Positions 34,028 to 46,094 are shown, counted from the stretch's first letter. The stretch: DNA of 64,000 nucleotides from Phocoena phocoena (GCF_963924675.1 NC_089220.1:111740697-111804696); one strand, 5' to 3'. Numbers and translations are program-made. Notes: generated by a model not told the origin, from the sequence alone.

Positions 34028-34565
34028 CCATACATAAGCTGTTCTCCAGAACAAAAAGCATTATTTAATCTCCCCCCGCCCCCTTCCTCTCAGAAAGTAA
34101 TGATTTAGGCTCCCTAATATGTATGAAACCAGAGACTAGTCTGGCTTCCTGTTATGTTTCATTGCACATTATTTTTTAGATTATAAACATTCTGCACCAT
34201 TTCTATAATGGAATTCCAGTTGATCACCAATCAACTTTTTCTACCTGATGGGTGCACGTACGTTGACAGGCTGCTAATCAACATTGTCGTCATCTCTTCT
34301 TTCTCTCATCCTCAGTTGGGAAACAGCCACAAGATTGCAAGCAGTCCTTGGTCTGAATGAGGCCTTGCACTGCTCTTGCCTTAATTTTGCTCTCTGTAGC
34401 CAAACTGTTAATACATCGGCCATTCTGCTTTAGCACACTGAGCATCACATATTTGCCTCCCCATTGGCCTTGAGAGGAGACAGACCCTCCATGCTGCACA
34501 GGACTTATTCCATAGTCTGGTGAGCTCTCCTTTCCTGAGAACGCCTCCTTTGTCTCCACAGGGCT

Positions 34566-34907
34566 TTTTTATTTTTATTTTTTAATTTATTTTATTTTTA
34601 TTTATTTTTGGCTGTGTTGGGTCTTTGTTGCTGCACGCGGGCTTTCTCTAGTTGCGGCGAGCAGGGGCTACTCTTCGTTGTAGTGTATGGGCTTCTCGTT
34701 GCAGTGGCTTCTCTTGTTGTGGAACACGGGCTCTAGGCGTGCGGGCTTCAGTAGTTGTGGCTCGTGGGCTCTAGAGCGCAGGCTCAGTAGTTGTGGCGCA
34801 CGGGCTTAGTTGCTCCGCGGCATGTGGGATCTTCCCGGACCAGGGCTCGAACCAGTGTGCCCTGCATTGGCAGGTGGATTCTTAACCGCTGTGCCACCAG
34901 GGAAGCC
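34566..34907 (-). mobile_element. CHR-type SINE, long form, antisense
   Basis: It is flanked by CTCCACAGGGCT at 34554-34565 and 34908-34919. The tail side is rich in ATTTT/ATTT. The body runs from GGCTGTGTTGGGTCTTTG to CACCAGGGAAGCCC and contains repeated AGTAGTTGTGG modules. Confidence 0.95.
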
Positions 34908-35121
34908 CTCCACAGGGCTGGGATGGCCACGGTGTGCCATGTGACTCTGCCTCACTCTAACAGTCATTTCTAACATGACTCTTAGACCAGGGGTGAGTCC
35001 CTCACTCAAGCTATGCCAATCAGTCTCTTCCCCAGGAATTGGAAATTGGGATGGATTTAAAAAACAAAACAAAACAAAACTGAAGCAGATACACAATGAA
35101 AAACAGAGATGAACACAGAAT

Positions 35122-35324
35122 TTTTTTTTTTTGCGGTACGTGGGCCTCTCACTGCTGTGGCCTCTCCCGTTGCGGAGCACAGGCTCCGGACACGCAGGCT
35201 CAGCAGCCATGGCTCACGGGCCCAGCCGCTCCATGGCATGTGGCATCTTCCCGGATGGGGGCACGAACCCGCGTCCCCTGCATCGGCAGGTGGACTCTCA
35301 ACCACTGGGCCACCAGGGAAGCCC
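35122..35324 (-). mobile_element. CHR-type SINE, short form, antisense
   Basis: The duplication GAACACAGAAT lies at 35111-35121 and 35325-35335. It has a T12 tail side, GCGGTACGTGGGCC, the module CAGCAGCCATGGCTCACGGG and the end CACCAGGGAAGCCC. Confidence 0.95.
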
Positions 35325-35371
35325 GAACACAGAATCTTGACAATGCTCCAGGCCCTGGGTCCAATGCATTT

Positions 35372-35683
35372 GTTTTGTTTTGTTTTTTTAATAAATTTAT
35401 TTATTTATTTTTGGCTGCATTGGGTCTTTGTTGTGGTGCGCGGGCTTCTCATTGTGCTGGCTCTGTTGTTGCAGAGCATGGGCTCTAGGTGCACAGGCTT
35501 CAGTAGTTGTGGCACGTGGGCTCAGTAGTTGTGGCTTGTGGGCTCTAGAGCACAGGCTCGGTAGTTGTGCCGCACAGGCTTAGTTGCTCCGCGGCATGTG
35601 AGATCTTCCAGGACCAGGGCTCGAACCCGTGTCCCCTGCATTGGCAGGTGGATTCTTAACCACTGCGCCACCAGAGAAGTCCC
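35372..35683 (-). mobile_element. CHR-type SINE, long form, antisense
   Basis: It is flanked by TCCAATGCATTT (35360-35371) and TCCGATGCATTT (35684-35695). The tail side is (GTTTT)n then (ATTT)n. It is the third antisense SINE within 1.2 kb, and only 36 bp separate its flank from the previous copy. Confidence 0.95.
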
Positions 35684-35837
35684 TCCGATGCATTTCTGAG
35701 GCCATCGGCATTCCACTCTGGTTCCATGAGATTCCACTGTATCCTTAGGATAAATGAGCCCTACTCAATAACATAGTGTCTCTATTATAAAGAAAAGTAT
35801 AATGTGAGTTCTACATTTTCTTTCAGTCTAGACCACT

Positions 35838-36211
35838 GTATTTGCTAGGGTTGCCATTAAAAAAAAAAAAAAGCCACAGACTGTGTGGCTTAAATAGTGG
35901 AAATTTATTTTCTCGCAATTCTGGAGGGTAAAAGTCCAAAATCAAGGTGTCACCAGGGTTGGTTTCTTCTGTGGCCTCTTTCCTTGGCATGCAGATGCTG
36001 CGTTCTTGCTGTGTTCTCACACATGGTCATCCCTCTGTGTGTTGTCTGTGTCCTAACCAGTCATATTGAATCAGGGCCCATTAATTCAGAAACCTCATTT
36101 TACCTTAATTACCTCTTTAAAGGTCTTCTCTCCAAATACAGTCACAATCTGAGGTCCTAGTGGTTAGGACTTCAACATGGATTTTGGGTGGGACACAATT
36201 CAGCCCATTAG
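35838..36211 (-). mobile_element. MLT1-type LTR (ERVL-MaLR) remnant, antisense
   Basis: GTATTTGCTAGGGTTGCCAT, GTGTGGCTTAAATAGTGGAA, CTGGAGGGTAAAAGTCC, AGTCATATTGAATCAGGGCC, GTTAGGACTTCAACATGG and GGACACAATTCAGCCC follow the reverse complement of an MLT1-like solitary LTR. It has no internal retroviral genes. An A14 run at about 35859-35872 interrupts it. Confidence 0.7.
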
Positions 36212-36329
36212 CAACCATTCTTCACTCATTAAGTACACAGAAACCAAACTAGCCAGGGTTGCCATTTAATTTATTGACAACCAACTAAGGCCAAAACTCA
36301 GAGTTCTTTCGGGAGTGTTAGGTGGACTG

Positions 36330-36440
36330 AAATCTAGACCGGGGACTCGGGAGGCAAGGCTCTCTGGCTCTGCTGTTATCACATCAGAAACTTACTCCAC
36401 CCCCATGGGCTTCAGTTGCCTCCTAACACAAGTCCAATAA
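36330..36440 (+). mobile_element. Possible MIR fragment
   Basis: GACTCGGGAGGCAAGGCTCTC then TCAGAAACTTACTCC and GGCTTCAGTTGCCTCCTAAC give a weak echo of sense MIR. It may be chance. Confidence 0.3.
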
Positions 36441-37661
36441 GAGAGAACTAGTTGATCTTAAAGTTTTTTTAGGGAAATAGTTGATCAAAAGGTAACCACT
36501 AAGCTTGAGCAGTGGTGCTAAAAAAGTATATAGACACCATCATCAGCTGCAAGATTTTTATTCTTCCTGCCATGTGCCATTTCCATTAGCCCATTCTGAA
36601 TATAAAACTCTGAAGTATTGAAAAAACATATTTAGATACACAGTATATCAGAATTGTAGGTTGTGAGATTTTGTTTCATGACAATTTAAAAAATATCAAG
36701 TCTGCATTATTGTAGCATTATTGTTACAAATAGTTAACAATATAGGGATAAAATACTGATTTTCATTATACCAACTCATTAAGGATGTCAAATTGAAAAT
36801 GGATGTGAATTTAAATGTGTTGGTGATGAGTTTCAATGTTTGCAGCTCACTTTCTGGTGAAAAGATACAGTTACCATCTGGTAAGTATGATTGGTAACTT
36901 GCGTGTGGATGCTGCATTTCCTGAATGTTAAGTAGGAGCAACACTGTGTAATTTTGCTAATCCTTTTCCAGAAGTAGGATTTTGTGAAATGACAGGACTG
37001 CAAAGCAAACCATCGAGCAGTAGCCAAGAGAACAGCGAAAGAGGAAGAAAAAAGTCCTGGAAAGGATCAGAAATAGAGCAGCCCACGAACTGCTGGTAAA
37101 CACACGGTTTAGGGAGGATATTATTAGGCAACCCCGCGCACATTGCCTCTAGTGCACCTGGAAGAGCCAGTGCCTTCCTGGGATTTTGCTCTGTGCTCAT
37201 CAGCACCTAGTGAAATCCCCGAGATAAGAATGGCTGTTCCATTTCAGTTTAGATAATCTAGTAGAGTGGTAATCTCTTTGGGCACTAGACAAGGAAGTAA
37301 ATCCCTGAGGTCTGGTGGGGGTGGAGGGGTCTTGGCAAAAGCACACGAGCTTAATTTAATGCCCGTTACTCTGTCTTTCCTTTTTTAATACCGGTGAAAT
37401 TAAATCTCTGCAAGTCAATCGAATACAGAGTAGGAGGCCCCAAACTGATTCCCAAATCCCATCATTGGTGTGGCAAGGTAATCAGGAGGAGGAGAGTGTA
37501 TCTCCTCAACTCCTGCAAGCAATGAAGAGGGTACTGTCTCCATCTGGAAATACCCACCAGGAGGTGTCACCCAGGCAGCTTCTTGTCAGTAAATATTCAG
37601 AGCTCTGAGTATCATGGTACAGCAAAGTACAGCCCACAATGGCTCTGGATTGGTGTTTCTT

Positions 37662-38031
37662 TTTCTTTTCTTTAAAGTAGAATGATAGAAAGTTTTGTGG
37701 TTTTTTAAGATTTATTTATTTTATTTTATTTTATTTATTTTTGGCTGCATCAGGTCTTAGTTGCAGCATGCGGGACCTTTCGTTGGGGCACGCGGGCTCT
37801 TCATTGCAGAGCGCAGGCTTCTCCCCAGTTGTGGCGCGCAGGCTCCAGGGTGCGTGGGCTCTATAGTTTGTGGCACGCGGGCTCTAGTTGAGGTGCTCGA
37901 GCTCAGTAGTTGTGGCGCGCGGGCTTAGTTGCCCTGCGGCATATGGGATCTCAGTTCCCCAGCCAGGGATTGAACCCGCATCCCTTGCGCTGCAAGGTGG
38001 ATTCTTTACCACTGGACCACCAGGGAAGTCC
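37662..38031 (-). mobile_element. CHR-type SINE, antisense, with extra sequence beyond its tail (possible 3' transduction)
   Basis: A perfect 17-bp duplication, CTGGATTGGTGTTTCTT, flanks it at 37645-37661 and 38032-38048. The SINE body occupies about 37740-38031 (end CACCAGGGAAGTCCC), with an ATTT/ATTTT-rich tail at about 37708-37742. Between that tail and the left flank there are about 45 more bases, TTTAAAGTAGAATGATAGAA and onward, bounded at the outer end by a second T/C-rich run that would be a second A-rich tail on the element strand. The whole unit came in as one event. Confidence 0.9.
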
Positions 38032-38364
38032 CTGGATTGGTGTTTCTTGATCTTTGTTTAGGAATAAGGAGAGGGAATAAGCACCATTGTAGGTGCCTCC
38101 CAAGCTCAAACTCATTTACCACTCAGCCTGACTCTGGTGGTAGATGAGAAAACAAAACACTGTTTAAGCAGCTTGCTCCAGGTCATGCAGTTCATTTCAC
38201 GTGCTAGCTGCCAGGACAGCAAAGGTAAGAAGATGCCGTGCCTGCCCTGAGCCACAGCCGGGAGCGCTTTTCCTCTGGTAGGCTTTGGGTATCCTCCCCC
38301 ACCCAAATCAAAGCCAAGTAGTAGTGGGAATATGGGCAGCTCGAGTGTCTGTGTGCCCACAGTC

Positions 38365-38530
38365 GGGCTCTGGCAAAAGGACTCCACATGTACTCCTAAT
38401 TCTTTTGACAGTCTTGGGAGGAAGAACTTCACAGATGAAAAAACAAACTTGGAGAAGTCAAACGACTCGCCAGAAGTCATTCGGTAATTTGACAGCCAAG
38501 ATCTGGAAGCCAGGTATGTCTGCCCCCAGA
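38365..38530 (-). mobile_element. MIR SINE fragment, antisense
   Basis: CTAATTCTTTTGACAGTCTT, CACAGATGAAAAAACAAACTT, GGAGAAGTCAAACGACTCGCC and GACAGCCAAGATCTGGAAGCC follow reverse-complement MIR. A similar weak stretch lies at 38085-38215. Confidence 0.55.
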
Positions 38531-38559
38531 TTCCATGTTCCAAGCCATCATCCCCAAGC

Positions 38560-39410
38560 AATAGCCATGACCCACTAGCTCCTGACTCCACCCCAGGGGG
38601 CTCAAGTAGGGATGCAGATCTCAGCCCCAGTGCTGGCCCACAGATGGGAAAATGAGCCCATTTTCTCTATAGACTCTATGAGATCTGCTGAAATTGATAC
38701 TTGCTCCACTAAATGATTAGAAGAGCCGGGAAACAGGAGGTTGTTTCAGCGATCAAGTCTCCTTGGTATGTGCCCTGTTTCTTCTGCATCCCTGGACCAT
38801 CTGTATACATTAGATCTTGGATGACCCAGCATCACAGCCCCTCCGGCACCCTCCTGTTTACCGTCTTCCGTAATGGACTTTCAAAAGCTCTGTATGTTAC
38901 AGAGTAAGATGTAAGTAGAGTGTGTTTGTGTGTGCAAGCGCACACACACGTATGTAAATGCACAAGAAACATCTGGAAGGATTCAGCGGGCAGTTACCAG
39001 GCAGCCTGCCAGCAGCTGGACAGTCAGTGACGAGTAAGAATGGGTCCCTGCCCTCTATAATCTGCGAAAGTAACAGATTCAGGAGGCACACGTTTTTTAT
39101 TCTTTGCTATGAAAACAAAACATTTAAAAATATTACAAATTCAAAATTAGAGTTTGAATTAATGAGATTCTCAAGAACTTTCCTACATTAAACTTTTTAG
39201 CATCCTTCCATTAGTTTAGTTTATCCTCAGGGTGGTCCTGGGGGACCAATGGAGTGGGCATCCCCTTTAATGGCAGAGTGCAGGCCTCCCTACAGCTGCT
39301 CATTTTCTCCATCCCCCAGAACAAACCAGTTCCCCAGAGTTCTCAGCACAGAGTTTTCTGGGAGATGGGTCAGAGTCACGGTAAGCCCCAGACCCATGTG
39401 TGTGAGCACG

Positions 39411-39450
<40 letters not shown>

Positions 39451-41140
39451 GCAGCCTGCCCACCCCCTTGGGAAATTCAGAACTCAGCCCAGGCCTGGTG
39501 GGCCCAGCAGATCCTGAGAGCAAAAACTACAGAGAGGTAGGATTAACAGAAAACCCAGAGAAGTCAGGGAAATCACACACAGCTGCTGTCTTTTCAGTGG
39601 GAAGGAGAGTCTTTGCCCACACTGGAACCACCCAGAAGAAATGCCCCAGCTGTCCTTGCAACTCAAAGAACAATTCCAATTCTCAGTTGAGGAAAAGGGC
39701 TTTGAGTCTGAGGACAGGACCCCTGCCCCTTCCCCCAAAATCCCCACCTCACGGACCCCTCCCCAGAGTTATCCTCCACCCTTTTCTCGCCCCCAGCCAG
39801 CTACCCGTGAAATCAGAGACTCTTGGGCCAAAACATGATTACAGTCAAAATGCGAACCTAATTGTATGCTGCTTCATCATGTACACCTTGTTGTAAATGG
39901 AGTGACGAGATCCTTTGTGAGAGTGGTTTGCTGGGAGGTGGCACAGCCAGCCGGCCCTGGGGCCAGGGGGCTGAGGAGGGTGAGGGAGAGCACTTGTGGA
40001 CCACACCACCGTCGCCCGTGTCCTCCCTGGCTGACCGGCACCTCCAAGCTGCGATTCTTGTCTTGCCTCTGGCTCTGTGTCCTTCAAAGTGGCCTCTTAA
40101 TTGGTGGAAGAAATCTTTAACCGAAGGCTTTCTCTCTGGTTCACAAAGTTTGCCCAGACATCTTAAATCAACGCTCCCAGCCCTCTGGTGACCGCCACAA
40201 CGCCTGCCTGTGCTCTAAGCAGATCCCACGGTGCATTCATATTTTTAATTACTAACTGAATTAACCGAGGCTAAGAGGAAAAGGTGAACAGAAGTCAGCC
40301 CTGAGTCTCTCCTTTGCTGTTTGCACAAAATGTCTCCAGGGACCTGCAAAGACATCTGCCCCACCTAGCTAGGCCTTTTTCAGGAGAGAAGGGCAGACCC
40401 TTTGGAGATCTCTATGAAAGCCAGAGACTCTCTCACCAGAAAAAGGCCCAGAAAATTTTAGATACATTTTTGGGCCCCATGGTCTCAGCCGATTATTGAG
40501 CCTCCTGATGTCCTGAATTTTACCCAAAGATCTGGAAAGCGTCTATGAACCCCCAAGTGAAAAGTCACTATATTGTTTATATTTAAAGATGTAAACTTAC
40601 AAGCCTTCAGAAACCTGGCAGGTGAAATAATTGTGAAAGAATAATTGGGTCAGTGAGTGATAAAGAATAGTGGGGACTGTGGCTAAAACAAAGCATTTAA
40701 AATCATGTCAAAAATTAAATTATTAGTAGATGAACCAAACAAAATGCATCTTGAGACTAGATTTAAATCATGGGTAACCTAAGTATTGTCTAAGGATTTC
40801 CTAGGTATTTACACATGCCCCGCCCTTCAGTTGATAATGAGATCTACCCATTATCTAACCCCCATCATTCCTACTGGAGCATAAGCATTTCTCCTCAATC
40901 TTACGTCATAAGAGTTCTCTCAGTTCTTCTCCTCCATGTTGTTGACAGTTCTTCCAGGGCTCTGCTCAGCTCCAAGACCCGAATTAAAACAGCACTTCAG
41001 CCATGAAGCATCCCTGACAGCCAGACCTGCATCCCTGCATCTCTCTCCCCTCCGGCTCCTATGGGCGTTCTGGGGTGCCCACAATGAGCTACATTGTGAT
41101 CCCTGAGCCCTTTGACTCCATTGTCAACACCCATTGCCTA
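38560..41140. other. Intergenic stretch without a supported gene
   Basis: The region holds a (CA)n microsatellite at 39414-39448 and a short GT/CA alternation at 38920-38950. The rest appears unique. The longest open frame (39249-39896, 215 codons) is built around the CA repeat and is Ser/Pro/His-rich with no recognisable domain or splice context, so I do not call it a gene. Confidence 0.6.
39414..39448. repeat. (CA)n dinucleotide microsatellite
   Basis: About 17 uninterrupted CA units lie between CACGCT and GTGCAG. Confidence 0.95.
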
Positions 41141-41143
41141 AAC

Positions 41144-41345
41144 CATTGGTTCTCACTAGGGCAATGTCTGCTGCCTAGGAGACACTTGGCAGTGTCTGGA
41201 GAAATTTTTATGGTTATGATCTGGGGGAGGCACCTAGTGAGTGGAGGCCAGGGGTGTTGCTGAACATCCTACAATGCACAGGACAGCTGCCCACACAAAA
41301 AATTATCTAGCCCAAATGTCAATAGTGCTGAGGCTGAGAAACCCG
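41144..41345 (+). mobile_element. MER20 hAT (Charlie) element, nearly full length
   Basis: The order of CATTGGTTCTCACTAGGGC, TTGGCAGTGTCTGGAGAAAT, GAGTGGAGGCCAGGGGTGTT, GAACATCCTACAATGCACAG and AATAGTGCTGAGGCTGAGAA matches MER20 from end to end, about 200 bp. It is an old non-autonomous DNA transposon with no coding capacity. Confidence 0.85.
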
Positions 41346-41367
41346 GTCCTGAGCTGGCCCTGAATGA

Positions 41368-41470
41368 GTTCCTTGAGGGCAGGGCTGTGTCTTGTTTAAT
41401 GCTGTGCCCCAGGCTCTATGACCCAGGCTCTATGACCCCTGGCACACAGGGTACTCAAATGTTGATGAGG
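41368..41470 (+). mobile_element. L2 3' end fragment
   Basis: TCCTTGAGGGCAGGGCTGTG, CTTGTTTAATGCTGTGCCCC and CCTGGCACACAGGGTACTCA, with AAATGTTGATGA after it, follow the L2 3' end. A 14-base piece, AGGCTCTATGACCC, is duplicated in tandem at about 41412-41439. Confidence 0.7.
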
Positions 41471-42050
41471 TGGAATGGTTAGGGGGTGGGTCTAAAGAGA
41501 AAGCCGATCTTGGCCCCAGTAGTGCACAGCTGAGTCAGGGATGGGACCACACGCACAAGGCTCTCCTCCACACAAACAACTCAACTCAACCGAGACAGGA
41601 CGACCCTGACGTGGATTGCTGAGAGGGGCTTCACGAGTGTGGGTAGAGGGCCTTAGAATTGTTTATTTACTTGGGCTGTTAAGGTAGCAAGAACAGAAAC
41701 CCAGGGCTCCTTGAGAGATGGAACGTTCACTGTAAAGAGATGTGGGAATAGAAACCAGGCCTTAGGAAAAGCAGAGCAGCTGCAGGAAGGCTGGACTGGG
41801 AACCGTCACCCTGGCAACTTCCATTAAGAAGATGAAGGTAAAGCCCTGTCTCTTCCTTCCATCTGGCCCCACCCTACCCCCAGGTTCATTCAGACTTTCC
41901 TGCTTACCCTTGACCTGGGCCCCTACCAGGGCCAACTTATCCATTAGTCACAGTGCCTAAGGCCCTCGATGCTTTTTAGGAGCCCACAGAAGTGTTTTAA
42001 TTTTAATTTCTTTTAAAATTAGAAGAAAAAGACGAATATAATAATGGCCA

Positions 42051-42338
42051 GGGCTTCCCTGGTGGCGCAATGGTTGAGAATCTGCCTGCCAATGCAGGGG
42101 ACACGAGTTCGAGCCCTAGTCTGGGAAGATCCCACATGCCGCGGAGCAGCTAGGCCCATGAGCCACAACTACTGAGCCTGCGCGTCCGGAGCCTGTGCTC
42201 CACAACAAGAGAGGCCGCAACAGTGAGAGGCCTGCGCGCTGCGATGAAGAGTGGCCCCCGCTTGCCGCAACTAGAGAAAGCCCTCGCACAGAAACGAAGA
42301 CCTAACACAGCCCAAAATAAATTGATTAATTAAAATAA
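42051..42338 (+). mobile_element. CHR-type SINE, long form
   Basis: It starts GGCTTCCCTGGTGGCGCAAT, has box B AGTTCGAGCCC and ends GACCTAACACAGCCCAAAAT with an AATAAT tail. The flank TAATAATGGC occurs at both ends (42039-42048 and 42339-42348). The exact left boundary is uncertain by a few bases. Confidence 0.92.
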
Positions 42339-42349
42339 TAATAATGGCG

Positions 42350-43616
42350 AATAGAAAACAATGAATCCAGCCTGGATTATATTTGTCGTAATACCAATGC
42401 AGTCATATAATTCTAGTACATTTTTAGGGAGAGAGGAGCCCACCTACAAAGACCCTGCCCACACCTTCCCCAGCCCCTCTACACCGTGACCTTTCAGGTG
42501 CAACCACCATGAACCACCTCTCCTTGTTTCTTACTGAAAATTCCACAGAGAATCCACTGGAGACATTTTGAGTATAAAGATGTAACTAGGAAGTACGCTG
42601 ACTCTGATGAATTTTCCTTGGGAAAGGGCTTTCTGGAATAGACTCCATTAAGTCAATTTAATTCCTTGATCAATTTTCTATAAAGCCCAGTTAAGCCATT
42701 TCCAATTTTTTCACTTTTTCATTTCGAGTTGACTAAAACTATTTTCATGGGGACCAATTCTTTTTCACTTAAGTTTTAGGTTAGAAATTTGGTTCATAGA
42801 TCACATTTTGGTCAGTACCAGATTTCACTGATGATAGTTTCTGTCACGGCAAGTTTTCTTTTGTGAGCTTTATTTCTACCAAGTCCATTTTCTAGGGTCA
42901 AATTTTGTTCTAACTTTGGTCAGGATCGTTTGATTCTTTCATAATTGTAGTAGGTAACAACCGGTCTAATTTAGCCATCTCAGTTTTTCTCTGCATTAGA
43001 TAAAAGGCGAGTCTCTAACAATTTCTTAGCTCATACCACAAAAAAATTGAGACTACATTTATGAGCTAGAGGGATGGGGTGGGGCAGGAGGGCAGGCAGA
43101 GTAGACAGAAGTTTAGCAGCACTCCAGAGTTGCTGAGTATACACAGGATGTCCTGGGGAAGGGGGTGGGGTCGATGGGAAGGCAGAAATATTCTCCATTC
43201 CAGCTCACCTTTGTCTACTCTTATGTCATAGTTCACTTGACTACCCTTTGGTCAACCAGGGGTAAGAGGACAGCTGTGGTATAAAATATGATGGCCTAGA
43301 ACTGCCAGTGAGTCAACAGCTGGGGCAAGCCAGTGTCCCTTACGAAGGAGGTAAGGCATGAAACCAGGGGTCTTGGGCCAGACAACCTGGAGAGCTGTCT
43401 CCGTGTCAGGAAGCACTTCCACATGTACTACGTCCTGGGAATTCTAAGTGGTGCTGGGAGGCAGGCCGTGTCACCTCGGATTCATGGACAAGGAAGGAAA
43501 ATAAGTCCAGTAAGGTGGGTCTTCTTGTTTGGTACTCAGTGATTCTCCATTATGCCTCACAGCCTCTCTGAAGAAGGGTCTTTAGGTGGTCTCCTAACAT
43601 TTCTGGGGCCTGGAAC
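42350..43616. other. Intergenic stretch without a recognised feature
   Basis: The sequence is AT-rich to 43050 with many TTTTC and TTTCA words, then more G-rich. I see no open frame of note, no RNA gene and no repeat I can name. Confidence 0.5.
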
Positions 43617-43633
43617 AAGAGTACAAATGGAGG

Positions 43634-43831
43634 GCTTCCCGGTGGCACAGCAGTTGAGAGTCTGCCTGCCGATGCAGGGGACACGGGTTCGTTCCCCGGT
43701 CTGGGAAGATCCCACATGCCGCGGAGCGGCTGGGCCCGTGAGCCATGGCTGCTGAGCCTGCGCGTCCGGAGCCTGTGCTCTGCAACAGGAGAAGCCACAA
43801 CAGTGAGAGGCCCGCATACCGCAAAAAAAAA
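43634..43831 (+). mobile_element. CHR-type SINE, short form, with perfect target duplication
   Basis: The 17-bp duplication AAGAGTACAAATGGAGG lies at 43617-43633 and 43832-43848 with no mismatch. It starts GGCTTCCCGGTGGCACAGCA, carries the module GAGCCATGGCTGCTGAGCC and ends ACCGCAAAAAAAAAAA. It is a good candidate for a young insertion. Confidence 0.96.
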
Positions 43832-43848
43832 AAGAGTACAAATGGAGG

Positions 43849-45225
43849 CCCACCAACCACATGACTAAATATTTCAAAGTCCTTAATCAGGCTCACAAGC
43901 CCTTTAAAGAAAGTTTTCTCCTCCTACCTTAACAGATATACCTTAATAATGACAAAATTGAAAATAGTGTTTTTCATGTGACTGAAAACTGGCTTTTATA
44001 TGGCTGAAAGTTAGTAAAATATCAAAGATGGCTGAATTTAATCATTACTATGTATGTCTGAGTGTTCTGTTGATGGGTTCATGATGTTTGAAAGATTAAT
44101 AAAATAAAAACAGGTAAGTTATACATTATTCAGTGCATCTCTTCCTTTGTTTCAACAAAATCACAATGTTGTTAAATAATTGGTAACAAAATTTTGTTCT
44201 ACTGCCAGAAATGCCAAGTTAGACAACCTTTCTTGAGTTCTTAGTTTTTCTTTAAATTCTGTATGGAGAAAGTTCAATATTCTGAGACAGTAGCAACTGG
44301 AATTAGTCATATATTCCTTAAAGTGGTCCTTAGGTTCGGAAGTGAATCATAAATTTTGCATGTTCAAATAGTGTAATAAGCTTATGTAGAATAACTCATC
44401 ATTATCACAGGAAACGTTACGTAATATTCTAATTGTCCCCTAGGAATTTCTCTCATTATAGATTTCAACATCTCTTGAAGCGGTATCTAGCTTGGTGGTA
44501 CCCCAAATGCCAAACCATAAAATATTTGTTGCAGGTCTGTGATGAGGCAGGGAGGCTGTGATAGTCTGTACCCCACAAGCACACTCTTTAATTCAGCTGA
44601 TATTTGTACATAGCAGGACTTTCCAGATAAAGGAAGCAGTGTGTTAATTTATATTCCTTGATTAGCATGAAGAATCCATGTAGCATTTCTTAAGTTCTTT
44701 CACATTTTTCAACACTGGGACATTATAAAGAAAACCCGAAATACCAGTATTTTGCTCATTTGTTCAAATCTCTCAATTGAGATTCTGCCTTAATCTAGGC
44801 GGAAATGGCTAGAAAATAGTCTCTATAAACTGGACTATGTGAATGTGAATCTTCTCCTTTACGGTCATATGAGCGTTTTATTTCTGCTTTCTAGTTTCCT
44901 TACATTTTATTGGAATCTTACTTTTACTGCATATTATATATGAAGGTTCTCTCTACTTATAAAAACTTTTTTCTCTACCATTTAAAAATATTTTTAGTCT
45001 TTTAAAAAATGACACAGCCAATTTAGATTTGTTTGTTTTTTAAAAATAACCCTTTGCTAACGTTATGAGTGACAAGCAAATAATTAACAAACTTTTAAAG
45101 ATACTTTCATTTTCCGCCAAAGTCCACGGTTTGCTCTTTGAGGATCATCTGCTGTTTCATTGAACTCTTCTAGTGCTACTGTATCTTGTCCAAATTACCT
45201 CTGATCCCTTTAAGACCATTTTGTT
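43849..45225. other. AT-rich intergenic stretch without a recognised feature
   Basis: No gene, RNA gene or identifiable repeat is visible. It is rich in TTT and AAA words and has no CpG clustering. Confidence 0.5.
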
Positions 45226-45426
45226 GGGGACTTCCCTGGTGGTCCAGTGGGTAAGACTCCGCGCTCCCAATGCAGGGGGCCCGGATTCGATCCCTGGTCG
45301 GATCCAGCATGCGTGCTGCAACTAAGAAGCCTGCCTGCTGTAACTAAAAAGTCCCCCATGCCACAGTGAAGATCCGCTTGCCACAACTAAGGCCTGGCTT
45401 GGCCAAAATAAATAAATAAATAAAAA
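45226..45426 (+). mobile_element. CHR-type SINE of the GGGGACTTCCCTGG subfamily
   Basis: It starts GGGGACTTCCCTGGTGGTCC, has box B GATTCGATCCCTGG and ends GGCTTGGCCAAAATAAATAA. Target duplications are not obvious, in keeping with an older copy. Confidence 0.88.
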
Positions 45427-46094
45427 TAAAACCTTAAAAAAAAAGAACATCTCATCAACGTTCCCTATTATCTTTATTGAAGACTATCCACCGTTGGCGG
45501 TTTATTCAGCTCCTTTCTCGTTTCTAGTAATCATATAAGTGGGGTTTTTGACGGGGAGGGGTACAGTGAAAGCTGCTCACTTGTTGTTGGCAATTTTTAA
45601 AATTTTAAGCAGACTGTCTCTTTCAAGATTTTCTGTTTCTTTGTGCCTTTTTTTGTCTGAGTTCCACTTCCATAATTGCTCTTTCTATCATCATGTCTAT
45701 TTGCACTCATTCTCAATGATCCAAGGGATTAAAAATAAAATGAATTACATCCAGAGTATAAAATTTGAATACATTTTCATCATAGAAATGTAAATTAAAT
45801 CAGTTGTAAAAATTAACTTTTTTGAAGTTATGTATGTGAAAAAAATTATTTTTTCTAAAATATTAAAACATATCTATTAAACTTTAAAGGCCAGATACAA
45901 ATGATAAGTAATGGATATCAAAATGTAAAATCAAAATTTTACTTAAACCTGGAATTCTCAATTTAATGTTTCGAAATTATAATTAAATCTTCTTAAATAC
46001 TTTCTAAAAATAAAACCACTTGTGATTCTAGCGTTCAATATCCATCTAGTTGGCAATATAATCTTTCATGACGCGTTGACACATCGCGTTTGCT

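Noticed and set aside
39249..39896. 215-codon frame around a CA microsatellite
   Set aside because: Its composition follows the repeat and Pro/Ser-rich chance sequence. No domain, splice context or start support is present.
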